Source of the DNA: Candidatus Microthrix parvicella Bio17-1 | GTDB lineage: Bacteria > Actinomycetota > Acidimicrobiia > Acidimicrobiales > Microtrichaceae | DNA length: 64,000 nucleotides | NCBI RefSeq assembly: GCF_000299415.1 | Contig: NZ_AMPG01000002.1 | Location: 310,001-374,000 of the forward strand | Direction of reading: 5' to 3' | Part shown: positions 8,170 to 16,627 of the stretch, piece after piece | Numbering within the stretch: position 1 is the first letter of the stretch | How the letters are laid out: each line of letters starts with the position of its first letter | Program-made: the position numbers and the translations under genes | Notes under the pieces: model-generated | The model's database searches: none | What the model saw: the letters and a program-made list of their open reading frames with translations, nothing else | What the model was told of the DNA's origin: nothing

Positions 8170-9417
8170 ATGAGCACCTCCACGCACCCGGCGCCGCCTC
8201 ACACCGTGCAGCACCATCCCGACGACCCAGCGCTGGAGGTGTGGATTCCAGTCGATGACGTGGTCGAACCACAGGTGTCAATCGTCATTCCGGCCCTCAA
8301 CGAGGCGATCACCATGGAGACCTTCGTCGCCTGGTGCCACCAGGGCCTTGCCGATGCCGGCGTCCGCGGCGAGATCCTGATCGTGGACAGCTCCGACGAC
8401 GACACCCCCCAAATCGCCGTGGCCGGCGGCGCACGGGTGCTGCGCACACCCAAGCGCGGCCTGGGCCGGGCCTATTTGGACTCCATCGCCGTGATCAGAG
8501 CACCTTGGGTCATCATGGGCGACGCCGACTGCACTTACGACTTCCGCCTGTTGGCGCCGTTCATCGACGCATTTCAGGACGATTGCGAGTTCGTCATGGG
8601 CAGCCGTTGGAAGGGCACCATCGAGGACGGGTCCATGCCCGCGCTCCACCGCTACTTTGGTACCCCCTTCACCACCTGGATTCTCAACCTGCTCTACAAC
8701 TCGGACTTCTCCGATATCCATTGCGGCATGCGGGGTCTCACCCTCGACGCGCTCGAGCGAATGCAGTTGGTGTCCCAGAGCTGGGAGTACGCGTCGGAGA
8801 TGGTGATCAAGTCGGTGCACCTGGGGCTACGCACCCAGGAGGTGCCGGTGAGGTTCCTCAAGGACGCCGAAGGCCGGGTCAGCCACCACAAGCGCGCCGG
8901 TTGGTTCAGCCCGTTTGCGGCAGCCTGGATCAACCTGAAGGCCATGTTCATCCACGGGGCCGACTTCTTCCTGGTTCGCCCCGGCCTGGCGGCGTTGGTC
9001 GTCGGACTGCTGCTCACTGTTCCGTTGGTGGCGGGTCCGCTCACCGTCGCGGGCGTCACGTTCACCACGACGACGATGATCTTTGGGCTCGTGGTCAGCA
9101 CCCTGGGCATCTTCAGTTACCAGTTGGGCCTGCTGGCCCGGGTGATCTACGACCGTCGGGGCATGACCACCCAACGTCTGCTGAGGCGTTACCGCTACAC
9201 GCGCACCGTCGGTTCGACGATGGTCGGGGGCGTGCTGGGGGCGCTGGCCACATTGCCCCTCCTGGTGCGCTACGTCACCCGCGACTTCACGCTGACCAAG
9301 GGCGACCTGCCGGTGGCTCACCTGGCCATTGCAGGACTCACGCTCGGTGTGACGTGCTTCGCCACCTTTGCCTTCACCCTGCTGCTGCATGCGCTCGCTG
9401 CCACACGGCGTCGATAA
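8170..9417 (+). CDS. family 2 glycosyltransferase with C-terminal membrane helices
   Basis: 415 aa. The N-terminal GT-A domain (about residues 35-260) has VSIVIPALNEA, VDSSDDDTP, the DxD-containing MGDADCTYDF and MGSRWKGTIEDG, resembling dolichol/polyprenyl-phosphate mannosyltransferases. The C-terminal third carries about four membrane helices (for example LVVGLLLTVPLVAGPL and LAIAGLTLGVTCFATFAF). It probably loads a sugar onto a polyprenyl phosphate or onto a growing surface glycan at the cytoplasmic membrane. It could supply the lipid-linked donor for the two GT39-like proteins in this island (inference). ATG at 8170, 22 nt after hddC. Confidence 0.82.
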   Translation: MSTSTHPAPPHTVQHHPDDPALEVWIPVDDVVEPQVSIVIPALNEAITMETFVAWCHQGLADAGVRGEILIVDSSDDDTPQIAVAGGARVLRTPKRGLGRAYLDSIAVIRAPWVIMGDADCTYDFRLLAPFIDAFQDDCEFVMGSRWKGTIEDGSMPALHRYFGTPFTTWILNLLYNSDFSDIHCGMRGLTLDALERMQLVSQSWEYASEMVIKSVHLGLRTQEVPVRFLKDAEGRVSHHKRAGWFSPFAAAWINLKAMFIHGADFFLVRPGLAALVVGLLLTVPLVAGPLTVAGVTFTTTTMIFGLVVSTLGIFSYQLGLLARVIYDRRGMTTQRLLRRYRYTRTVGSTMVGGVLGALATLPLLVRYVTRDFTLTKGDLPVAHLAIAGLTLGVTCFATFAFTLLLHALAATRRR

Positions 9418-9467
9418 CCGGTCCGTTGGAGCCGCGCCCACTACGGAAACCGGGCGATGCCGCGGTG

Positions 9468-10319
9468 CTACAGGTCCGGAAGCGGTTCGTCGGCGACCTT
9501 CACCACGGTGAGGTGCCCGTTCAGGTTCGTGATTCCACGCAACACGCTGCCGGCAGCCGACATGAGCTGCATACCAAGCGTTGCGATGCCTTCGCATTCG
9601 TACGAACCGAAATCATCAAAGATGACCAGCCCACCGACCCCTAAACGGGGCCAGGCCCACTTCAGCGTGGACAGGGCCGACGAGTAGACATCGACGTCGA
9701 TGTGAACCAACCGCAGGGAACTCCCGGCCCACGCCGCACCGGTGTCATCGGGAAACCGGCCCACCGCCAGGCTGGCGCTGACCCCTGGGAACCGAGCTTT
9801 CAACGACTCGACCACCTCGACGGACGTGTCGGCGTGCTCGCCCCCTTCGTACCACGGGTCCTGGTCCCCGGCGCCGACCACTCCCTCAAAGGTGTCGGCC
9901 AGAATCACGGTTGCGTCCAGGCCGAGTTGGCGGCTGCGTTCCGCCAGCAGGACCCCGGTGCCCCCGCGCCAGACACCCACCTCCAGAACATCACCTGGGA
10001 GATCGGCCACCTGGGCAAGGCCGCTCCACAGATCCCAGCACCGGTAGATGTCAACGAGGGTGTGATCGGTCACCGCCTCGTACACGGCGAGGAATGCCTC
10101 GTCGTCATACCACGGTGACAGCGTGGCGGTTGGAGCCAGCAGACGGTGGGAGTAGCGGGACCTGGACCCATCGACCACCACCTTGGCCAGGAGCCGCTCG
10201 AGCCGGCGACGATCGCGCAACCAGAGCACCGAGCCCTTCGCCAAGCGAATGCCCGCCTCCTTGGGCCCGGCAAGCCCGCGGCCACCACCCGGGTGACCGT
10301 GCGCCACTCCTGGGCTCAT
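9468..10319 (-). CDS. TylF/MycF-family O-methyltransferase-like protein
   Basis: About 283 aa. SAM-binding EVGVWRGGTGVLLAE, then ADTFEGVVGAGDQDP, and the acidic metal-site block HIDVDVYSSALSTLKWAWP followed by GGLVIFDDFG are typical of the macrocin O-methyltransferase (TylF) family. These are metal-dependent sugar or small-molecule O-methyltransferases. In this setting it may O-methylate a glycan sugar (inference). Its ATG overlaps the stop of the upstream LamG-like gene as TGATG, so the two are translationally coupled. A GTG at 10322 is the alternative start. Confidence 0.75.
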   Translation of the reverse strand: MSPGVAHGHPGGGRGLAGPKEAGIRLAKGSVLWLRDRRRLERLLAKVVVDGSRSRYSHRLLAPTATLSPWYDDEAFLAVYEAVTDHTLVDIYRCWDLWSGLAQVADLPGDVLEVGVWRGGTGVLLAERSRQLGLDATVILADTFEGVVGAGDQDPWYEGGEHADTSVEVVESLKARFPGVSASLAVGRFPDDTGAAWAGSSLRLVHIDVDVYSSALSTLKWAWPRLGVGGLVIFDDFGSYECEGIATLGMQLMSAAGSVLRGITNLNGHLTVVKVADEPLPDL

Positions 10320-11158
10320 CACGAGCCTTCGAGAGCAGCAATCTGAGGTGAGGAGAACGTTGCCGGGGCGCCGGAGGTGGCAATGACCCCGACCTTTCTC
10401 GATTCCTCCAGCGACGGATCGGACACCGCAAAGAACGGCTCACCCTCGGAGGCCAGCGTGACGGTGTCGCCTTCGTGTTGGACCTGCCAGGAGACACCTC
10501 GGCCAAATTCCGTCGGGCCGATCACCTGAACCCCTTTGCTCTCACCATCCCTCACGTGATTCACCGCTGCTGCGGCGTAGGTGGAGTTGAACGTCAGTTC
10601 CCAGTAATTTTCGGCGTCCTCCACCCCGAAAACCAATCCGGCATTGTCGGATGGCTTTTCCACCACGATCGAGAATCGCCAATCCTCACCGAATTTGGTC
10701 GGCATCTCGACGACGGCCATCGGGCTCGCACCCACCGGTTCGGTGTCGGTCACCAGTTCTCCGTTGTCCGGTTGCCAATCGCCCTCGCCCACCACCGACC
10801 AGGACAGCGGCCCGCCCTTGAGCGTGTCGCGATCCAGGTCGTCCACCACGGGAGTTGCGGCCGGTGCAAGTTGTGACGGGGTGGCAGCTATGGCGCCGTC
10901 GCCGGTGAACGCCTTGGGGTCGGGCTGGCCTGAAGGCGCGGAATCGGCGGACGGGCTGGAATCGTCGGACGAGCCACCGCCCACGAAGTTCACCAGGACG
11001 ACTACGAGCAGAATGACCGCACCCGCAACCGCGAGCCCGAGGAGCAACCGCTTCTCGCTGGACGTCAACGCCTCATCCTGGTTGGCACCCTCTGGCGGCG
11101 GATCGACCGGCCTGGGCTCGTTCGCTTCTGATTCCATTGTTCGCTCTGGTGTATCCAT
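10319..11158 (-). CDS. single-pass membrane protein with extracytoplasmic LamG-like domain (copy A)
   Basis: 279 aa. A charged cytoplasmic N-terminus (about 35 aa) precedes one strong membrane helix LLLGLAVAGAVILLVVVLVN, a Ser/Asp/Pro-rich linker, and a beta-rich C-terminal domain of about 170 aa. That domain contains SWSVVGEGDWQPDNGE and NAGLVFGVEDAENYWELTF, resembling concanavalin/LamG-like folds. The same architecture and motifs recur in the gene at 18.1-18.8 kb, so the two are paralogs. Possible roles are glycan binding or anchoring at the cell surface; no catalytic residues are recognisable. ATG at 11158 has AAGGA 6 nt upstream. The TylF-like methyltransferase follows by TGATG overlap. 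Confidence 0.7.
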   Translation of the reverse strand: MDTPERTMESEANEPRPVDPPPEGANQDEALTSSEKRLLLGLAVAGAVILLVVVLVNFVGGGSSDDSSPSADSAPSGQPDPKAFTGDGAIAATPSQLAPAATPVVDDLDRDTLKGGPLSWSVVGEGDWQPDNGELVTDTEPVGASPMAVVEMPTKFGEDWRFSIVVEKPSDNAGLVFGVEDAENYWELTFNSTYAAAAVNHVRDGESKGVQVIGPTEFGRGVSWQVQHEGDTVTLASEGEPFFAVSDPSLEESRKVGVIATSGAPATFSSPQIAALEGS

Positions 11159-11213
11159 CGCCGTCCTTCAACCGAGTGCCGGCGAAACAGTAGTTGACCT
11201 GAACCCGACCTGG

Positions 11214-11954
11214 TTACAGGATGAACCCCGACGCCACGGCATCGTTGCGAAACATGGTCACCGTGTCCAGAGAGAACTGATCGAGATCCTTCCCAATCGT
11301 CGCGAGCTTCTCGATGAGATCCGACGTCATCGTGATCACGTGGCATCCAACCTGCGCGGCCTGCACGTAGTTGAACACCTCTCGCGGGCTCGCCCAGATC
11401 AGTCGCTGGGAGGGTTCCGGGTCGAGCATCGCAACTGCCGCAGACATGATCGGCATGGGGTCGCGTCCCGCGTCGGCCACACGACCGGCGAAGACGGAAA
11501 TGTAGCTGGGAGGTCCACCGGCCAGCGCCGCCGACACCACAGCAACCTGCCGGACGTTCATCAGCGCCGTGACGTTCAATTGCACACCGTCAGCCGCGAG
11601 GTCGGCCACCACCTGGTGTGTGGAAGTGCCATCGGTCGTCATCACGGGGATTTTGACGAAGACCGAGTCACCCCAGCCGGCCAACAATCGAGCTTGGCGC
11701 CCTATCTCGTCAAGATCGTCGGCGAGCACCTCGAAGGAGATCGGTCGCCCGCCCACCACTTCGAGAGCGCTTCGTGCAAAGCTCTCATAATCGGTCACCC
11801 CCGCCTTTCGCAGGAGGGTTGGATTGGTGGTGAACCCACTGACGCGCGGGTCACCGGCAAGCTGAATCAGTGTGGGAAGGTCGGCACCGTCTGCAAAGAC
11901 CTCTGGTGCATCCAGATGGGCGGTACCGTCCAAGCGGTTGAGAGCGTTGGCCAT
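11214..11954 (-). CDS. transaldolase / fructose-6-phosphate aldolase-like enzyme
   Basis: 246 aa from the ATG at 11954 (a GTG at 11981 is also in frame). Class I aldolase features of the transaldolase family are clear: GFTTNPTLLRKAG, the Schiff-base lysine in VFVKIPVMT, LNVTALMNVRQ, SVFAGRVADAGRDP and LIWASPREVFN. The family moves dihydroxyacetone units between sugar phosphates (sedoheptulose 7-phosphate, fructose 6-phosphate). Inside a glycan island that also has heptose-type genes it could supply sedoheptulose 7-phosphate (inference). The short transaldolase type fits better than the long housekeeping TalB/Tal type. Confidence 0.75.
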   Translation of the reverse strand: MANALNRLDGTAHLDAPEVFADGADLPTLIQLAGDPRVSGFTTNPTLLRKAGVTDYESFARSALEVVGGRPISFEVLADDLDEIGRQARLLAGWGDSVFVKIPVMTTDGTSTHQVVADLAADGVQLNVTALMNVRQVAVVSAALAGGPPSYISVFAGRVADAGRDPMPIMSAAVAMLDPEPSQRLIWASPREVFNYVQAAQVGCHVITMTSDLIEKLATIGKDLDQFSLDTVTMFRNDAVASGFIL

Positions 11955-12099
11955 GGTGCAGACCGTATCGGCAGCCACCACCGGTTCCCAAGGCTGTCAA
12001 CCAGAAGTGGGGCGATAAGCTGACGCCCTGAGCCACCCCTGTCCAGCAAGCGAGGCAAGCATCGCCCCCCCTGAGTCGACGACCACCGACCACCCCCAG

Positions 12100-13758
12100 G
12101 TGCACCGGTCAAACCGGTTTGTCAAGATCTGCAGAAATCGCCGCTGGCGGGTCGGTTTTGGTGGCGCCGTTTTGGTGCTCCTGTCGTTGTTGGGGTCGCT
12201 CCAGACGGCCGCAAGGTCGACTCAGATCGACGAGACGCTCTGGGCGGGCCGGTCTCGACAGTTCGCCACCGGGCTGGTCACCGGCCAACCACGGCTGATG
12301 ACCGCGTTTCCCGTCAACGACGCCGACACCGGGAAATCAATCACCATGCCGGGGGTGACGACCATGTGGGTTGGCACGGGTGTGCTGCTCTACGAGTGTG
12401 TCGTTCGTGACCCTGCACCGGACGCGTTGCAGGCCTGCGTCAAGGACCGCGAACGCCCAGACCGCCGAAGTGTCCACATCGTGATGGCGCTGCTCAACGC
12501 CCTGCTGCTCCTCGGTCTCTGGCAACTCTGCAGGAAGCCGTTTGGCGAAATGGCTGCGGGCATCGGTGCTGTTCTCATCGCCGGCGAGCCGTTCCTTGCA
12601 GCACTCAACGGAATGTTCCACACGGACGCATTCATCGCCTACCTGTCGATGATCGCCTATGTGGCCCTGTGCCGGTCGCTCTCCCTGTTCGGCAAGGAAG
12701 AGGAGCCCTCCCGTTTTGCCGGGCTGGCGGGTGTTGCGTTCGGGCTGGCGATCCTGACGAAACTGACGGCAGTGGGCCTGGTTCCGGCGGCTGCGGTCTG
12801 TGTGGGCTGGGCGTTGTTCAAAGAGTGGGGCAACCCAACCGCACCAAAAAGACTCGTGAAGCGGTTTGTGGCCCTGCTCCGCGGGCCGACGGCACGTCGG
12901 GTTTTCATCGGCGTTGCTGTCGCCATGGTCACGTTTTTCGCACTTTGGCCGGGCATGGTGGCGGATCCGGCCCGACAGGTTGGCGCGCTGCGCTCATCGG
13001 CCAAGCTGGCCGAGTTGGGACACGGACAGTTCTTCCGAGGCCGCTACAGCTCCGATCCCCCCTGGTACTTCTCGTTTTACGTGCTCGGCTTCAGGATGAC
13101 GCCTTGGTCGTTCCTTGGTTTGTGCCTCATCCCACTCCCCCTCCTTCTCCGCAGGGTGGACAGGCGGTGGTTGCTCATCGCCACATTCATTGCCTCTCAG
13201 TCGCTGTTACTCGGCCTCTCGGCGAAGAAGATCGATCGCTACTCGGCCGTCCTCCTCGTCGGAATAGCCTTCCTCATCGGGGTGTCCTTCGACCTCGTCT
13301 TCGGGTACTGGGCGCGGTCAAAATTCAGACGGACATCGATCGTTTGGATCGTTCCGCTCGCCCTGGTGCTCGGGACGGGGCTCGTGTACCACACGATCCA
13401 AAGCGGGCAGCGTGCCTCCATCTACTACAACGAGGCGCTCGGTGGACTCAGCGAGGCCGAGGGTCAGGTGCTGGTGACCTGGAGCGGAGAGCCGTTCGAA
13501 GCGAAGGAGTGGTTGGATAAGCGCTACGAGGGCGACAGCTCGCGCTACGTCCAATGTCAACCAAGCTTTTGGGGGGACGAGCTCAGCTGTCCTGAGACCG
13601 AGCCAGGTCAGGATCGGGTGTACGTCGAGACCATCTCAGACCGTCAGCTGGGACGAAGGCTCATCCCGGCGCGCGAGAAGGATCTCTGGTCACGCGTCGA
13701 CTCCTACAACGTCGATGGGGTTGAGATTTTGACCTACTGGGTGAACGAGGCGTCGTGA
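12100..13758 (+). CDS. polytopic glycosyltransferase, GT39/ArnT-like (first copy)
   Basis: 552 aa with about ten membrane helices, starting at GGAVLVLLSLLGSLQTAA. The first periplasmic loop carries the acidic pair ST-QIDETLWAGRS, followed by TMPGVTTMWVGTG, resembling the D/E-rich loop and H/xPG motif of protein-mannosyltransferase-like GT-C enzymes. A soluble C-terminal tail of about 120 aa contains CQPSFWGDELSCPE. Such proteins move sugars from polyprenyl-phosphate donors to acceptors outside the membrane. Start is GTG 12100, with no strong ribosome binding site. It stands alone on the plus strand between minus-strand glycan genes. Confidence 0.75.
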   Translation: MHRSNRFVKICRNRRWRVGFGGAVLVLLSLLGSLQTAARSTQIDETLWAGRSRQFATGLVTGQPRLMTAFPVNDADTGKSITMPGVTTMWVGTGVLLYECVVRDPAPDALQACVKDRERPDRRSVHIVMALLNALLLLGLWQLCRKPFGEMAAGIGAVLIAGEPFLAALNGMFHTDAFIAYLSMIAYVALCRSLSLFGKEEEPSRFAGLAGVAFGLAILTKLTAVGLVPAAAVCVGWALFKEWGNPTAPKRLVKRFVALLRGPTARRVFIGVAVAMVTFFALWPGMVADPARQVGALRSSAKLAELGHGQFFRGRYSSDPPWYFSFYVLGFRMTPWSFLGLCLIPLPLLLRRVDRRWLLIATFIASQSLLLGLSAKKIDRYSAVLLVGIAFLIGVSFDLVFGYWARSKFRRTSIVWIVPLALVLGTGLVYHTIQSGQRASIYYNEALGGLSEAEGQVLVTWSGEPFEAKEWLDKRYEGDSSRYVQCQPSFWGDELSCPETEPGQDRVYVETISDRQLGRRLIPAREKDLWSRVDSYNVDGVEILTYWVNEAS

Positions 13759-13807
13759 CCCTGTGCGGTTCTTGGCCAAGCGTCTGCTTTGCCCTTCGAC
13801 CCGGCCG

Positions 13808-14794
13808 CTAGCCCGTTTGAGCGCCGCCCATCGATGCCAAGGCCCAGTCCATGGCCTGGGCCGACGTCCGCTTCGGTTGCCAACCCGTCCCCCGGATTCT
13901 TGAGGTGTCGAGGCGGACCACCGGCACATCACCCCGCCAGCCGACTCGACCGCCGGTGTGCGCAAAGGTGACCGCTGCCGGGTCCAATCCCAAAGCTCGG
14001 CACGCTGCGCGCCCGATGTCGTCCACGCTTAAGGCGTCATCCGTCGACACGTTGTAGACCTCGTAGGGACGGTGGTCGTTGGCGTCCAAAACTCCCAGAA
14101 TGGCATCCAGAACGTCCTCGACTGCGATGTAGCACTTGGATTGCCGACCATCGCCCAAGATCTCCAACAGCCCCGGCGATCGGCCGAGCTTCGCCAGGAA
14201 GTCGTAGCCCACACCATGGGTCTGGCGGGGGCCGACCACGTTGGCAAACCGAAACGCCCGGCCACGGAGTCCGAACATGTGGGCATAGGAGCACACCAGG
14301 GCCTCACCGGCGAGCTTGGATGCCCCATAGGTGGACACCGGCCTGAGCGGACCGTGGTCTTCCGGAATCTCGAAGTCACCCAGGTCGCCGTACACACCGC
14401 TGCCCGACGCGTAGACCACCGTGCCAACTCCATTTCGACGTGAGGCCTCGACCACGGTGTTGGACAGCCTGGTACCCGAATCGAAGTCGATTTCGGGCTC
14501 GGTGACCGCCCGGGCAATGTCGGGGTTGGATGCCAGATGCACGACGACGTCGATGCCCGCGAGTGCCGGGACCGTCACCGAGGGGTCGCCACAATCGCCG
14601 ACGACCAGGCTCACCCGCTCGTCGTGGAGCGAAGCCCCGAGCTGCTCGCGGCTGCCCGAAGAGAGGTTGTCGAGCACCACGACGCGCTGGGCCCTCCCCT
14701 CGCCCAAAAGGCGCTCCACCAGGTGGGATCCGATAAATCCGGCCCCGCCAACCACGCACCAGGAGCCGCCGACCTCGCTGCCTTCAGCTTCCAC
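13808..14794 (-). CDS. NAD-dependent sugar epimerase/dehydratase
   Basis: Extended short-chain dehydrogenase of 328 aa. Glycine-rich NAD-binding VVGGAGFIGSHLVE, LDNLSSGSREQL, and the catalytic STYGASKLAGE (YxxxK) are visible. Similar enzymes are UDP-glucose 4-epimerases and nucleotide-diphosphate-sugar epimerases; the exact nucleotide sugar is not deducible, but GDP-heptose is a candidate given the neighbours. GTG 14794 has GGGAG 7 nt upstream and lies 11 nt inside the end of the SIS isomerase gene, indicating co-translation. Confidence 0.82.
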   Translation of the reverse strand: MEAEGSEVGGSWCVVGGAGFIGSHLVERLLGEGRAQRVVVLDNLSSGSREQLGASLHDERVSLVVGDCGDPSVTVPALAGIDVVVHLASNPDIARAVTEPEIDFDSGTRLSNTVVEASRRNGVGTVVYASGSGVYGDLGDFEIPEDHGPLRPVSTYGASKLAGEALVCSYAHMFGLRGRAFRFANVVGPRQTHGVGYDFLAKLGRSPGLLEILGDGRQSKCYIAVEDVLDAILGVLDANDHRPYEVYNVSTDDALSVDDIGRAACRALGLDPAAVTFAHTGGRVGWRGDVPVVRLDTSRIRGTGWQPKRTSAQAMDWALASMGGAQTG

Positions 14795-15386
14795 GGAGCG
14801 ACTCCCATTTGGTGGCCCGAGTCTGCAGTTTGGGATGACTCACCAGGAGGTGCCACACCACCGCCGCCATCCCCTCGGTATGTGGAGTCACGCGTGCGTC
14901 CTCGACGGTAGGAATGATCACGCAGGCATCCGCTCGCCTGGCGGTCTCTCCACCGTCGCGACCGACGATGCCGCTTACCGAAGCGCCGACGGCGACCGCC
15001 GCATCGATCGCCTCGACCAGGTTGGCCGAGACGCCCCGCTCCCGGTCACCACCCCCCACGCTGAAGATCAACAATCCATCGGCCGGGCCCAGGCGGGACC
15101 CAGCCAACCATCCGGCAAACACACCGGCCCAGCCATCGTCGTTGATGCGGGCGGTCAGCTCGGACACGTTGTCGGTTGGCGCATAGGCCTCGAACCCGCA
15201 CAACTTGCGGAAGTCGTTGACCGCATGCGACGCGTGCCCTGCCGAGCCGCCGACCCCAAGGATGAACAGGCGGCCCCCGCCGTCGCGAACAGCTGCCAAG
15301 GTGGTTGCAACCGCCTCGATGGCAGACCCGTCGAGTCGCTCGACGATCGTCCGTGTTTCATTCAGATAGGTGTCAACGAAACTCAA
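14784..15386 (-). CDS. SIS-domain isomerase, GmhA-like
   Basis: 200 aa, a single SIS domain: LFILGVGGSAGHASHAVNDFRK, DGLLIFSVGGGDRERGVS, and GVSANLVEAI helices. Size and the leading four-helix segment resemble sedoheptulose 7-phosphate isomerase GmhA, first step of ADP- or GDP-heptose synthesis. The typical GmhA His/Glu catalytic pair cannot be assigned with certainty (TPHTEGMAAVVWH near the C-terminus is a candidate). Epimerase gene overlaps its 3' end. With the hddA/hddC-like genes it forms a nearly complete GDP-heptose set, lacking only a recognisable GmhB phosphatase. Confidence 0.72.
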   Translation of the reverse strand: MSFVDTYLNETRTIVERLDGSAIEAVATTLAAVRDGGGRLFILGVGGSAGHASHAVNDFRKLCGFEAYAPTDNVSELTARINDDGWAGVFAGWLAGSRLGPADGLLIFSVGGGDRERGVSANLVEAIDAAVAVGASVSGIVGRDGGETARRADACVIIPTVEDARVTPHTEGMAAVVWHLLVSHPKLQTRATKWESLRGS

Positions 15387-15436
15387 TTGCCCTCCCGGTC
15401 GAGGAGCAGCGTACAGGCGCCGATCCGGTCATCGGC

Positions 15437-16627
15437 TCATTCGACGGCCTTCGGGGGGTCGGCACGGGTGAGCTGTTCGCGTTCCACATCGCTGCGGCCC
15501 ACCCCCAGCAGGAACAGCACCACGTCGAGATAGGGCACCGAGATGGTTGCATCGGCCACATCTCGCAGAACCTTTTTGGCATTGAACGCGATTCCCAGCC
15601 CCGCCCGGCCCAGCATGTCCAGGTCGTTGGCGCCGTCGCCCACCGCCACCGTCTGAGCCAACGGTATGCCGGCCCGGCCGGCCAACTCGGCCAGCAGTTC
15701 GCCCTTTCGGGCCCGGTCGACCACCCGGCCCTCAAGGCGACCGGTGAGCCGACCATCGATGACCTCCAGATCGTTGGCGTGCGTGGCATCAAGGCCAAGC
15801 CGCTCCCCCACGATGTTGGTCATCATCGAGAACCCACCAGAAAAGGCCACCACATCGAAACCAAGCCGCTTCAGCGTCGCAACCAGCGTGCGGGCACCCG
15901 GTGTGAACGGCACCTCGGCGGCGATCCGCATCAGCACGCTCACGTCGAGCCCCTTCAGCAACGCCACACGAGCCCGAAGCGCAGACTCGAAGTCCAACTC
16001 ACCGGCCATTGCAGCCACGGTGAGCGCCCCGACCTCAGCCCCGCAGCCGGCCTCCTTGGCCACCTCGTCGATCAGCTCACCCTGGATCAGGGTGGAGTCA
16101 ACGTCAAAGGCCACGAGGCGCATCGCTCGACGCCCGAGGGTCTCCCGCTGTACGGCGACGTCCACGCGGGCGGCGGCCCCTGCCGCGGTCACCGCCGAGC
16201 GAATGCCCTCGGCATCGGCGCCGGACACCCGAAGCTCGTAGCAGTAGACCGGATATCGGGCCAGCCGAACGATGCGATCGATATTGGCTCCGAGCGACCC
16301 CAGCGTGTCGGTGATGATCTCCAACGCCGCCGCGGTGATCGTGGGCGCCAGCACGGTGACGATCTGGGTCTCCGCAGGTTGGGTACCGGCGTCGGCCACC
16401 TCATCCAGTTGAACTGACAAGCCGTGACGCGCGCCGAATGCCGCCAGCTCCCGACGAACCGAGTCGGGCCGATCCGTGGCCACCACCGCCGCCAGAATAA
16501 GCCGCTGACGAACCAGCACCTGTTCAAGGTCCTCAAGGTCGGCCTCCAGCGCTGCCAGCGTGGACATGAGATCGGCGGTGATACCCGGCCGGTCCGCACC
16601 GATGACCCGAACCGCCAGGTTGGTCAC
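15437..16627 (-). CDS. serB: phosphoserine phosphatase with N-terminal ACT domains
   Basis: 396 aa. N-terminal ACT-like region (starts VRVIGADRPGITADLMSTL) with a second regulatory segment around residues 85-165, then a HAD phosphatase domain with DxDST nucleophile motif VAFDVDSTLIQGE, AFSGGFSMMTN, and VGDGANDLDML. This is the ACT-SerB architecture of actinobacteria (last step of serine synthesis). GTG start overlaps the stop of the upstream membrane glycosyltransferase as GTGA. It is a housekeeping gene embedded in the glycan island; I do not read it as the missing heptose phosphatase. Confidence 0.9.
   Translation of the reverse strand: MTNLAVRVIGADRPGITADLMSTLAALEADLEDLEQVLVRQRLILAAVVATDRPDSVRRELAAFGARHGLSVQLDEVADAGTQPAETQIVTVLAPTITAAALEIITDTLGSLGANIDRIVRLARYPVYCYELRVSGADAEGIRSAVTAAGAAARVDVAVQRETLGRRAMRLVAFDVDSTLIQGELIDEVAKEAGCGAEVGALTVAAMAGELDFESALRARVALLKGLDVSVLMRIAAEVPFTPGARTLVATLKRLGFDVVAFSGGFSMMTNIVGERLGLDATHANDLEVIDGRLTGRLEGRVVDRARKGELLAELAGRAGIPLAQTVAVGDGANDLDMLGRAGLGIAFNAKKVLRDVADATISVPYLDVVLFLLGVGRSDVEREQLTRADPPKAVE

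Noticed and set aside
15437-16627. HAD phosphatase as the missing heptose-bisphosphate phosphatase GmhB
   Set aside because: It has the ACT plus SerB architecture of phosphoserine phosphatases and is much longer than GmhB.
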